A DNA stretch of 64,000 nt from contig CM051456.1 of NCBI GenBank assembly GCA_028274465.1, positions 117,568,880-117,632,879 of the forward strand, in the 5' to 3' direction. The notes under the pieces were generated by a model. It was not told where the DNA came from. It saw only the letters and a program-made list of their open reading frames with translations, and did not search any database. The stretch is from Plantago ovata (Eukaryota; Streptophyta; Magnoliopsida; Lamiales; Plantaginaceae). Of the stretch, positions 21,993 through 34,077 are shown one piece after another (the first letter of the stretch is position 1; every line of letters begins with the position of its first letter). The position numbers were made by a program, and so were the translations under genes.

Positions 21993-23771
21993 TTACTCGG
22001 GCTTCAGAGTTTTTGCAACATCGATAACAAAGCGGTACTTCACATCCGACTTCAAAAGGCGTTCCATGGCAGTGTTCACATAGTCGATTGGGATTACCTC
22101 AACGTCAGGATAGATTTTGTGCTCGGCTGCGTAATCAACCATCTCTTGTGTTTCTTTTAGTCCTCCAATTGCACTTCCAGCAATGCTCTTCCTCCCCATA
22201 ATAATAGGGAAAGCAGGAAGTCCAAGGGGTTTTTCTGGAGCACCGACAAGGATAAGCTTGCCGTGAGGCTTCAACAATCCCAGTAGAGGTGGTAGGGCGT
22301 GGTCGGCAGAGACAGTATCGATGATTCCGTCCAATGTGCCTGCTGCAGCCTGTGTTCATGATAAATTTCAGTTAAGTTAATTACTCATAATAAGTAATGA
22401 ACACTCAAGACCGGCCTAATAAATTAGTTACCTGCATCTCCTCGGGATTTTTGCTAACCAGAAATTCATCAGCACCAAGCTTCGAAGTAGCTTCCTCCTT
22501 CTTGCTAAGAGAAGTACTGATAACCGTCACCTTAGTTCCGAAGCTCTTGGCGAACTTAACAGCCACGTGACCAAGCCCACCAAGACCGACAACACCGACC
22601 TTCATCCCAGGCTTGTCGAGACCAAAGTGCCTCAAGGGGCTGTAAGTAGTAATACCAGCACAAAGGAGAGGAGCATATTCAAGAGGCAAGTTGTCAGGCC
22701 AGTTAACAACGAAATGTTCATCGGCAACCATGAGGTCAGAGTATCCTCCATAGGTAATGGTTCCATCAAGATAAGGAGCACTGTAGGTGAGTATCTGCTT
22801 TGCACAGTAATTTTCAAGATCATTACTGCACTGATCGCATTGGCGACAAGAGCCAACGAGGCATCCAACACCAACTTTATCTCCAACTTTGCATTTAGTC
22901 ACTTTGCTACCAACCTCTGTCACAACCCCTGCAATCTCATGCCTGCATCAACCAATGCCTTACATGTATCAGCTAGTCATTTCATTAGAACTCATTCACA
23001 CCAAATAGGAGTATATAGAAAGAATTAACAATTTCAGGTACAATGTCATGAGACAGATAATCCACATACAAAAAAAGGGCCTAAACCAGAAAATGATTGT
23101 ACTTAAAATTGATTGTTTATTTATCTAGTCCAACATAATTGAAGAACAAAGTGACAGTAGATAAATAGTCATCATATATCAGGACTGAAGAAAACTTTCC
23201 TAAAGCCAAGAAAGATGGCAATTGGAAACAGGGGTGCACAGTGAAAAAAACATAAAAATATTATATGTACTTTTTTTTTCTAATAATCTAATATTTCACC
23301 ACGTATCGTATAATCAAAAATTTCAAACAACCAGTGTAACAGCAGAAAATTTGTGCTAAGCAAATCTAACAAAATGGAATACAGAAAAATTATTCGGTTT
23401 AATTAAGATCATCAATGAAAACACAAATAGATCTAAAGAAAGTACGTAGTATGAGAGATGTTACCCAGGAACAACAGGGTACTGAGTGAAACCCCACTCA
23501 TTCTTGATCATGTGAAGATCGGAATGGCAGATACCACAGTACATCACTTTGAATTGCACATCCTTCTCACCAGTTGCCCTATATATTAAACACACAAGAT
23601 TTTTATCAAATCACAGAACAGAAATATTTTAGATGAATGATTTTGAGATGTTAGATTGGTAGGATTAAGGTACCTTCTGGAGAACTTGAAGGGTGTGAAA
23701 TGACCGGATGTGTCCCTGGCAGCCCATCCGCAAGCCTTGATTGGGTGCTCTGTCTCTGGATTTGTCGCCAT
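21993..23771 (-). CDS. CAD: CAD/8-hydroxygeraniol dehydrogenase-like, copy B
   Basis: Second tandem zinc alcohol dehydrogenase with the same predicted reaction as copy A. Exons (minus): 23771-23674, 23578-23465, 22942-22432, 22349-21993, again 98+114+511+357 nt and 359 aa. All zinc ligands and the GLGGLG cofactor loop are intact. Differences from A and C include IAGSAIGG where both others have IAGSGIGG in exon 4, [13 protein letters not shown] for [13 protein letters not shown], and SNDLENYC in the structural zinc lobe. Introns are 95, 522 and 82 nt. Intron 3 is collinear with that of copy A, so A and B are probably the closer pair. The A-for-G change lies toward the end of the cofactor domain, near the usual substrate-cleft region, and could alter specificity; that is inference. 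Confidence 0.93.
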
Positions 23772-23869
23772 TTTCAGTGTTCGGATTTAGGTTTTCTTCT
23801 ACAGAGTATATAGGTATATAAGATGCAAAATGTTGAATGTGTGTGATATGAGAGTGATGATTGGTGAAT

Positions 23870-23945
23870 ATGGTATATATAGCGAGAGATTAGGTTCACT
23901 CTGTGACGTTTTCCATGACCTAAGCTTTAAGTACACGTCACGCCT
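23870..23945 (-). promoter_or_regulatory. Copy B promoter: TATA box and TGACG motif
   Basis: TATATATAG at about 23873-23881 lies about 105 bp upstream of the ATG. TGACG occurs at 23904 within CTCTGTGACGTTTTCCATGA, which matches CTCTGACGTTTACCATGA of copy A. A CACGTCAC element lies at about 23934. Confidence 0.55.
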
Positions 23946-25323
23946 GGTGTGTAGAAGAAGAAAAGTAGAAACACCAAAGCGAAAAATAAATCATTTATTA
24001 AGGTTAGAAAGTTCAAACGAATACGTCCGTACTACCACCCTCGAGAGTTTTCTCCGTCAATAATTACAAATTGATACTCCACTAAAATACTCATCCACTG
24101 TTTTTTTTATTCTATACGTTTGCTTTTGAATCGGAATTTTAGAAGGTTTATATAATGAGTGTATTGTGTTGGTTTAGTGGCAGGACCCACAATAAAGTTG
24201 TGAGATAAAGACTTGCCAAAAATAGAAACGTATAGAATCCAAAGAAATTGACAAAAATGGAATACGTATAAAATTCAAAAAAACAAATGAGTAAATTTTT
24301 TGTGTTATTGAGTTTAAATAAATCCCCAACCACTTTTAAACACAATTAATTTTTAAGAAATTCCTGACTACCATAGATCGAGACTCAAATCTTTAATCCA
24401 AAACAATTACTCTTAGGCGGTTTGTTTGTCGGTTCTACATACATATGAATACATGATGTAGTTCCTCGTGCATTTTGTACTCACTGATGTGGACCTTGAG
24501 AAATATGTAAGTGAGTCACCCGGTTATTGTTTGATGCAGGTATGAGTGTAAATAATTGTTTCAATTTTTTGCAAATTTTATGAAATTTCTTACAGTTTAA
24601 TCATTTAACATCAGGTACGGACCTATCCGGTGGCTAGTTGGGATCCAACCGTCATTTTCTATCTTAAGATGGCTCTTAGTGTAATCCCTGAGTCCCATTG
24701 TGAGACACACGGTGGGTGAATGGTGAGAGAGTTCACAATAGACCAGAACACCCCTCTAGAGAAAGACCGATCCAACCCAAGGTGGAAAAAAATTGTATCG
24801 GGAGTCGGGACAGTACAAAATAAATATGTAGTGAAATACACGTTGATGAAAAAAGGGAAAGGGTGAGAGAGTTGTGGAGGTGGCAGTTTTTAGAAGGTAC
24901 TAGGTAGAAGAATTAGAACCATAATAATTTTATCATTTCACGGAGAAAGTTCGTTTTCGTTCAATCAAATATTAAAAGTCGACATCCGAATATGGACCAG
25001 AGCTTTCCACAAACTTCTGCGTCAAATAGTCAAATTGGGTCCATATTCCACATAATATCTTGCTCATGTATAGTCTGGAGTCTGGACCAGATGAGAATCA
25101 TGCTCGGACCACTTATTATTCATGGCCGGACCACTTATTATTATTACGTGCTGTACGTGTATTTACGTACATAAGGTTATAGGCATAAGGTGTTAGAAGG
25201 TATACGGTTATGTATAAGTGTAGAGTTATAAGATCCTAAAGGAGTAGTAAACTAGTAATAGAGTAGTTAGGTTTGCTCTTTCGAAAGGATGGTTGTATGA
25301 CATATCTATTCATTCACTCGTAT
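23946..25323. other. Intergenic, no gene recognised
   Basis: AT-rich with scattered stop codons. An inverted pair around 24117-24260 (TCTATACGTTT and AAACGTATAGA) suggests a further small MITE, but no clear ends were found. Confidence 0.35.
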
Positions 25324-26282
<959 letters not shown>

Positions 26283-27500
26283 ACTCGTATCAACATAACA
26301 TGTCTCCTTCCCTGCGTCCCAACTCGGTTATTCAAAAAAACACAGAGCAGACATGGGAAACCAGAATACTACATCTTTCTCCGATCTACTTGTTAATTTG
26401 ACAATTACTGAAGATGTTTGATATAGCCATATCTAAATCATAATCAACAATTAACGCCAATCATTATTTACCATGGATACAGGAGTTATAAGGTGGTCCA
26501 ATGGAAGGGGGTTGAGATGGTGAAAGGAAAGGTGCAGGGTTCGATCCCCAGCGGAGACATAAGGCGGTTTAGGTGTGGAGATATAAGGTGGTTTAGAATG
26601 TTGTATATTAGTAGTGTAGGAATAGTTGTAATATTTGCCTCCAAAATCTTCTTACTTCTCATGTAGTCAAATTTTAATGAAAATGAGGATAAGTGTGATA
26701 TTGTTTGAGTAAATAATAAAAAAGGTATTGTGATTGATGTATTGTTTAAATAAAAATGTGAAAAGTATGGTGAGTGGGGTATTATTATTGTTAATAAATG
26801 AATAAAGAATGGTGAGTGGAGTGGTAAAGTTGTAAATATAATTGTATGGTGGGATAATAATTATAACAAATATTTTCAATTTTTTAACAAGAAGCTTCTA
26901 ACGGAATGTCCAAAATGAAAAGAGTAAACCTTCGAAAAAATGGGCCTGGAGGGAGTATTTTCTACACTTTGATCTATACAAATCCTTCACTGGTTAAAAC
27001 TTAACATGTACACATGCATGAATTTGCAATTTGGCATTACATTTGTTTGATTTTAAAATAAATGGTCATGTGGCCTCTGGGTAAACAATATTTTTGGCCC
27101 TCTAAGTCAAGGTCCTCCTCGTATTTGGTCATTTTTCTTTTATACAAAGCATATACAATCATCTATTTAATTGTGTGTGTCGTTTGGGGCGTGTTTCTGG
27201 TCCTTGATGATTTGGCATCTGAATTGGTGCTGAGTTGGACAAATTGACAAGCTGGACGAATTAATGATGGCGGTGAACGAACTAGAGTGGCAGATTTGTG
27301 TGTTTGGGGTGGAAATTTATGTCCTGAACCCCAATTCTACCAACCCTAAACGTAAAACTTTCCAACTTCCAATCAAACCAAAATTCATCCAAATTCTGAT
27401 TCAAAGATATGAGTTTTTCCCGTGTAAGTGGAGAAATAAGAGTTTAAAAGTTATTTGGGCATTTCTATTTTCAGGTCTTCTTCGTACGGACCTGCACACA
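26283..27500. other. Intergenic with SINE and MITE debris
   Basis: Apart from the SINE, a right-hand MITE-type end (GGGCCTGGAGGGAGTA) occurs at about 26943-26958, after an AT-rich stretch. The rest is unremarkable up to the CACTA element. Confidence 0.35.
26480..26640 (+). mobile_element. tRNA-derived SINE (probable)
   Basis: A box A match TGGTCCAATGG (26494-26504) and box B match GGTTCGATCCC (26538-26548) lie 44 bp apart from start to start, as in a Pol III tRNA-type promoter. They are followed by a non-tRNA body ending near TTGTAATATTTG. No cloverleaf acceptor stem can be drawn, so this is a SINE rather than a functional tRNA gene. The ends are approximate. Confidence 0.6.
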
Positions 27501-29054
27501 CACAACAAGAAAAACACGAATTAGCGACGCATAATCATGCGTCGCAAATTACGCATGGGCTTTGGTCGCTAAATTAGCGACGCATGGTTATGCGCCGCTA
27601 GTTTTTATGACCCATAGCCCATGCGTCGCAAAAACTGCATAATTTTTAGGTGGGTCTCCTCACATTCAACTGGAGCTATAGGGCTCATCTATTATCGGAT
27701 TGGTGCGCATAACCTACCGTTGGATACCTCGTTGAGTTATCTACGCGTGGATGTTGATTTGAGGTTGATTCAATATCGTATGAAGGAGTTATGGATGAAA
27801 TGGCTAGACTGCACTAATCTTGCACACTTGAACGACTCCAAAACCTTTATTCGAACTTCTGAATATGTGCTTCTAAGGTAAGTCTAAATTTTTCCCAAAT
27901 GAACTTCTTGGCTTAAATCGAACTACGGTCACTCACGAACATATCCATGGAGATCGAGAAACTTCAACAAGATCACTTTGCAGCGTTTTAAGCTCAAAAT
28001 CACAGTTTCGTATACCTAAGTTCTTGAAACATGAAAAACATCGATCAAAACGTGACACTATTCTACAAAACTAAAAGAAAAAAACACTTACGAAATAAGG
28101 AGTGCACAAAGAATATAAAATAACACAAAAACAGAAGTCCGTAACTAAGTAACCTCAACCGTTCAAAAATAAACTATTAGTGTCTAAGTAACTCAATCGT
28201 TGATGCAGCGGATATACGTAGTAACAGGGAGAATTATTCTTTTGTGAGGAAACCTCGTTTTTTTATTAATCAAAAACTAAACTAGGAATTGAAATTCTAA
28301 TCCTAAAACAACTTGACAATATTGAAATTAACTAGGAATTGAAATCTAATCCTAATAGAACTTGAAATATAAACTACGAAAACAGTAAAACTGCGTTTAG
28401 ACCCCCTAAACGATCTCCGATGGCCGAAATCCATCGTACATCATCGAGAAGCAGTGGTTTCAACTTTTTACACTGTTTCGGAGCCGCCGACCAAATTTCG
28501 TTGAATTCCGACAACGCTGCAAATTTGTCAGTTTGTGCGTAAATTGGACCGCATCAACCGTTAAGAAATAAAAAAAATAAAAAAAAAATTTAGTGACCTA
28601 TTCCTTAGATAGTCCACTTAGTAATTGAGATATCTCAAACCGTATGAAGATATAAACGGTTTATAAATATAAACATATGGAACTATGAAGAGCAACTACT
28701 ATATATTATCTAGAACTTATACAAGAATTATCACAAGTATTAGTAGCCGAGCGGTAAGGGTGTTGGGTTAGTAAGGTGTTGGGTAAGGATGTCCTAGGTT
28801 CGAAACCCAGGAAACACAAGGTGGACTAGAGAGGAGAATTTTATTTTTAAAAAAAATTTCCGCTAATTAGCGACGCATGGGTCTATGCGTCGCTAAATTA
28901 GCGACCCATTTTTGGGTCGCTAATTTAGTCGCTAAATTAGCGACGCTTGACCCCATGGGTCGCCTCGCCATTTAGCGACCAAGGGTTTAGCGACGCATGG
29001 GACACAGTTTAGTGACGCATGAGAGCGTCACTAAACTGCGTTTTTTTTGTAGTG
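27501..29054. mobile_element. Non-autonomous CACTA-type transposon, 1554 bp
   Basis: The right end reads TTTTTTTTGTAGTG, the inverse of a CACTACAA terminus. The left end is the mutated form CACAACAAGAAAAAC. Both sides carry the 3-bp duplication ACA (27498-27500 and 29055-29057). Subterminal regions (27520-27640 and 28860-29035) are packed with direct and inverted copies of TTAGCGACGCATG, as expected for transposase-binding repeats. The interior has no transposase. It holds an unidentified short open segment (about 27650-27880) and a tRNA-like SINE. Confidence 0.85.
28738..28850 (+). mobile_element. tRNA-like SINE segment within the CACTA element
   Basis: Perfect box A TAGCCGAGCGG (28744-28754) and box B GGTTCGAAACC (28797-28807) lie 53 bp apart from start to start, resembling a tRNA-Ser/Leu-type promoter. 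The segment between contains a small duplication (GGTGTTGGGT twice). An A-rich tail follows at about 28845-28857. It cannot fold as a normal tRNA gene. Confidence 0.6.
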
Positions 29055-30569
29055 ACAGGTCTCTGTTAGATTATTGACACGTGGCACTTAATTCAATCTG
29101 GTTCATTCATTTTGGTTCAAAATCATTTTACATGTAATTTTCGGTACGAAATATTAAAATAATTTTTAATAAAAAAATCCGACTATAAAATAAGTTGACT
29201 ATGAAGTCCTATTCTAAAAACCATATCAATTAATCAATCTTCTTATAAATTACCGATAAAATATTCTTTCTTAATTATTCATCAAATTTGATTAATTCAA
29301 TTAATTAAACATAACAATTAATCATTATTCATCCATAATACAAATTATAATAGTCGAAGAATCCTAACCATCATTTTCCCCTTTGTTTCATCTTCATCGG
29401 AGATTTCTTCGTCGAACAACTCACTTGTTCTACCTCCGGTATAATGCACGGAAGATGCAAATGGCTATGTATATATGTTCGTAATCCTTTCTGGATCAGA
29501 TCAATTTTTAGTTGATTGCCATGATTGCTTTGATAGCATGGTAACGAGAATTCATGGATGTTGTATAATAAGTTCATTCCTAAATATCACCTCCACGTTT
29601 TGCAAGTGTGCATAAGGTTGTTTTATATATAGATGGAAGGATTATGGAATTATAGAAGAATGAGTTGATTTAAAAATTGGGGAAGAAGAGTTCATGGATG
29701 CGGAATAATTTTGGAAAAAGGGTTTATGAATTTTTGAAAAAAAAAAATTTGTTGCTGGTGGATGAAAATCTATTGTTGAATCATAATTTTAATAAGAATT
29801 TGTTTTTAAGTTTAAGTAAGTAGTATTATGGTTTTGATTTTGATTTTGATTAAGTGAATTTAAATTATTGTTTCTTTTAATATAATAAAAATAATGGTAT
29901 AATGGAAAAAAAATATAAATTATTAATTTTAATTGAAAAGCGTTGGGTATAAATGTACATTCAAATTTTACTATTAAAATTGATTTATTTATAATAAAAT
30001 AATGAGATCGTACCAGAGCCACGTGTCAATCATCTAACTTCACCTACGTTTAGGTAGGTACGAAGGAGACCTGAGAATAGAAATACACAAGTTATTTTTA
30101 GCTTTGATTAAGCTTATATAACAGAGCTGTTAAGCTCTAATAATAAATCCGCCTTACCTGGGAAATGCAATGAAAGTATCGAAAAATTGAAGAGAAGCTT
30201 GGAGGTGATGGAGAATTCAGTTGATGGAATAGTGAAAGAAGCAAGCAACCTGCTCTGTTTCCATTGGATCATCTCATAATTCTTCCCGCTTAGCAATTTG
30301 GCAATATTCTATGGTATGTAAACATAGCTTTAAGCTGTAACATAGCTGCTTTTACTGAGTCTTTTTCAATTATATGAGATGTAGTGTGATGTGGCACAAG
30401 GTGGAGATGATTTGGAGTTATCTTGATGACTTGGAGCTGAGATTGGGTGTATACAGTGAATTAGGCCGTTTATACGGCGAATTATACGTATTAGAGGACC
30501 AACAACGTTGAAATCACCTAGAACTGCGGAGAACCTAAAGGACTGAAAATCTACTCCGTGGCAACACAA
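29055..30569. other. Intergenic, AT-rich, no gene recognised
   Basis: Mostly AT-rich. Short open frames near 30114-30296 and 30366-30602 on the minus strand have somewhat balanced codon composition but match no family I recognise. They could be old gene fragments. Confidence 0.35.
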
Positions 30570-33500
30570 TCTATCTATATAATATATAAAAGCAGAGTTC
30601 ACATTCTAAAAATATCAACCAATCAGAATGCTCAATTCAAGTTCATGCTGACGTGTCAATTTCTCATTTAATTGGAATAAATTTATTTTAAAATTCACTT
30701 GAAAACATTGACTAAAAATAAAATAAAATTAAAATTCAACTAAGCTGCCAAAAAATAATTAATCTAACTGAAAATACACGTGGTGAAATATAATCTCCCC
30801 AAATTCAATTAAAATTAGAATTTCTATCTTATAATCAAAATTTTGATTCCTCTGCCGACCATTTCATGTATACATTAAAAATAAAAAATGACTAGAAAAA
30901 GACGGTATAATATTTTAATTACTTTGTACTTATGTCACTATTCATGAATTTATTCAATAATAATTTAGAATAATTGATATATTTGACATGTGTATTACAC
31001 AATAAATTATAATAATACTCATATTTGGTGATACCATTTTGAAAAATGTCTACCAATGAAAATGAAAGAAAATATCATTATGTATTTTATTTGATATTTA
31101 TTTACCCTTTAGGTAATTTAGAATAAAAGATTTGTTTGATATGTATACGCAATAAATTAGAATTACAATAACATTCGATTCAATGATGGAACTGCCATAT
31201 AAACTTATTATCAATAAAATTATTTTAGAAAATAGTTATTTATTTATTATTTAATACTATCACCGTTCCTGTATAAGTTTATCATTTGCTTTGTATGTGG
31301 TAAAACTCATTTCAGGTACTACGGAGTGCCTCTGTCCAATTTAGGTACTCCAGAGTGCGCCCTGTTCTATTTAGATACTTTCTAATTCAACAGAAAAAAT
31401 GTGAACAATACAAGCGTGTGACAGCCACTAACCTGTCGGGCCAAAATTATCAAGACAATAGGAAAAATTGTCATGTCTTATACAATGCATTAAAATCCCA
31501 GTTTGGTACTCCAAAGTACCAAAAAGTGTACATAGCACCCGCCCATTTTTCATTTTTGTTTTGCATTTTTTAATTTATTCTTATTTTATTCTCTATTTTC
31601 GATATGTCGGATGTGTGATTACCATGCTTGAATTATTTAATTTTTGTCGTTAAATTGAAAAAGTATCAAAATTGGCAACGTTTCACAATAAAGTACATAA
31701 ATTGGACACGGACGCTCTCTAGAGTACCAAAAATAGATTTTGTTCGAATATTATGAGTGAAAGTATGAGATGTTGATTATTGATTGGAAGAGAGAAAGTT
31801 GGAAATAAAGAGAGAAAGATGAAACCTAGAGAGAGGGAAAATGAGAGGAAAAATACGAGAGGTCTCTCAAAATGTGAATAGTATTCTGGGCCTCTATAAT
31901 TGAAACCCAAATGTGAGGTCAATTATAGACGCCGAGAGGCCTCTATAGTCCAAATCCAAATATGTTGTAGGAGTTTTGTTGAATGACTATTAACTCCAAT
32001 ATTTGAACGCATTTGAAACAAAATAGAGTGAATGTGATATAGGATCTATGGCAAGTTCATGGTCACGGGAAAAATGAAAGACATTCATGTGGATGACATT
32101 ATACCCAGTCTTAATTATGCCGAAATAATTTATAATAGTGGATGGGTTTGATTATGTTCCATAATAATTAAAATAATAATTGCATTTGACGGGACTACAT
32201 GTAGGCTATCTATCCATAATAAGTGTAAACTGGCTTTATCCTATTTTGAAATTCAAGAGATTAAGTGTTTTGCTGAATGAGAATTGAAATTCAATATTGG
32301 AATGCATTTGAGAAAAAATAGGGTGAACGTGATATGGGATCTATGGCAAGTTCTTGATCACGGGCAATTGAAAGACATTCATGTGGATGATATTATGATG
32401 AGTCTTTAAAACAATGGATGTGCATGTTCGATTGGTGTACTCATGTGATAATTTACAATAACAATCACAATAGATGGTACTACCATATAGGCTCTCTATC
32501 TATAATAAGTGTATTCTTGCTTATCCTATTTTGTAGTTCAACATATTAGGGGTTTTGTTGAATGACTATTGAACTCCAAGATTGAAACCCATTCAATTTG
32601 AGGAAAATAGAGCGAACGTGATATATGATCCATGACAAGTTCATGGTCACGTGGAAAATGAAAGACATTCATGTGGATGACATTATACTCAGTCTTAATT
32701 ATGCCGAAATAATTTATAATAATGGATGGGTTTGATTGTGTTCCATAATAATTAAAATAATGATTGCATTTGATGGGACTACCATGTAAACTATCTATTC
32801 ATATAAGTGTATATTGGCTTTATTCTATTTTGAAATTCAAGAGATTAAGGGTTTTGCTGAATCAAAGTTGAAATCCAATATTGGAACGCATTTGAGGAAA
32901 TTAGGGTGAACGTGATATAGAATCTATGACAAGTTCATGATCACGGGGCAAATGAAATACATTCATGTGGATGACATTATACTCCGTCTTAATTATGATG
33001 AAATAGTGGATGTGTTTGATTGGTGTACTCATGTGATAATATACAATAACAATCACAATAGATCGGACTACCGAGTAGGCTCTCTATCTATAATCAGTGT
33101 ATTCCTGCTTATCCTATTTTGAAGTTCAACATATTAGGGGTTGTTGAATGACTATTGAACTCCAATATTGGAACCCTTTTAATTTGAGGAAAATAGAGCG
33201 AAGGTGATATATGATCCATGACAAGTTCATGGTCACGGGGAAAATGAAAGACATTCATATGGATGACATTATACTGAATCTTAATTATGACAAATATGAA
33301 TATTATGCATGTACATGTTAAGTTTGAAGATGAAAAAATACATCGTATTAAGTATTTTTGTAAATTCAACATTTTCCGATGGTAAAGGTGGAGTATTATA
33401 TGATCATGCTCATAGGGCAAAGGAAACACATTCATATCGAAATAGCATAGTCCCGATGGTTATTGGATGTTGACAATAGTATCAATGCCAATGAAAATGA

Positions 33501-33767
33501 TAATGAGGTGATATTATATTGCCATATGACATTCTTATTCAATGAAAAAATACATCCTGTTAAGTTTTTGGATACTATAAGATGTTTCAGTTAAGAGTTG
33601 GTGTGTGGTAATGCAAACATAGACCAAGTAGAGAGATAAACAATTGTGTAACAATATACATATGAGCGATATCTTTCTTTATTTGTAGTTCGACACAATC
33701 AAATTTATATAGTAACAAGTGTGCGTACAAATTTTTTATGCCCCGACTCGACGGGTTAATTAACTAG
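30570..33767 (+). mobile_element. Non-autonomous Helitron, about 3.2 kb
   Basis: The 5' end TCTATCTATATAATATATA is preceded by A. The 3' end is a GC hairpin (CCCG..CGGG in GCCCCGACTCGACGGGT), then TTAATTAACTAG followed by T. This is the A|TC...CTAG|T layout of plant Helitrons. The terminal sequence CGACGGGTTAATTAACTAG closely resembles the minus-strand end at 7569 (CGACGGGTTATTTACTAG), so both belong to one family. No Rep/helicase gene is present. An internal tandem array covers 31970-33265. It ends only 310 bp from the copy C stop codon. Confidence 0.65.
31970..33265. repeat. Tandem array, period about 290 bp, 4-5 copies
   Basis: The landmark GACATTCATGTGGATGACAT recurs at about 32080, 32374, 32664, 32957 and 33250 with small changes, each preceded by GACAAGTTCATGGTCACGGG-like sequence and followed by CTTAATTATG. 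Copies alternate between two subtypes (with AAATAATTTATAAT or with TTGGTGTACTCATGTGATAA), which implies amplification as a dimer of about 585 bp. Confidence 0.85.
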
Positions 33768-34077
33768 TAATGCATATATAGCACAAAACAAACAATGATT
33801 TGGCCAAGTGGCTTTTCACGACAAATTAACAACAAAAACTACAATTAAGGTTGACAATATTCTCTCAACCAGCAACTTTGGCATGTTGTGGTACTACATA
33901 TTCGACAAGATCACTGAATTGCCAACTCATTATTATTCAAGAAATAGCGTGAAAAATTACAAACCAGCCCAAGAAAAGACACATTGTCCCAGAAAAGCAG
34001 TAATTAGTAGAACAGTTACCACGATCAACAAACAACACACTGTCATCGAAGAAGCCGGCCTTGCCAAACGGGTATTC
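33768..34077. other. 3' flank of copy C
   Basis: Aligns with the 3' flank of copy A (AGCACAAAAC, TGATTTG.CCAAGTGGCTTT and the ATTAACAACAAAAACTAC region at 14898-14955). The tandem duplication therefore included at least 250 bp of downstream sequence. Confidence 0.7.

Noticed and set aside
22567-23028. 153-codon plus-strand open frame
   Set aside because: Antisense of copy B exon 3. The same shadow appears at 15759 in copy A and 34751 in copy C.
28738-28815. Functional tRNA-Ser or tRNA-Leu gene
   Set aside because: Box A and box B are good, but no acceptor stem pairs, the middle has an internal duplication and an A-rich tail follows; SINE-like is the better call.
30366-30602. Gene fragment containing LGDFNVVGPLIRIIRR
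   Set aside because: Too short, no homologous family recognised, and it runs into the Helitron boundary; left as unassigned intergenic DNA.
31970-33265. Centromeric or subtelomeric satellite
   Set aside because: Only 4-5 copies, bounded by Helitron-type ends and close to active-looking genes; an element-internal array fits better.
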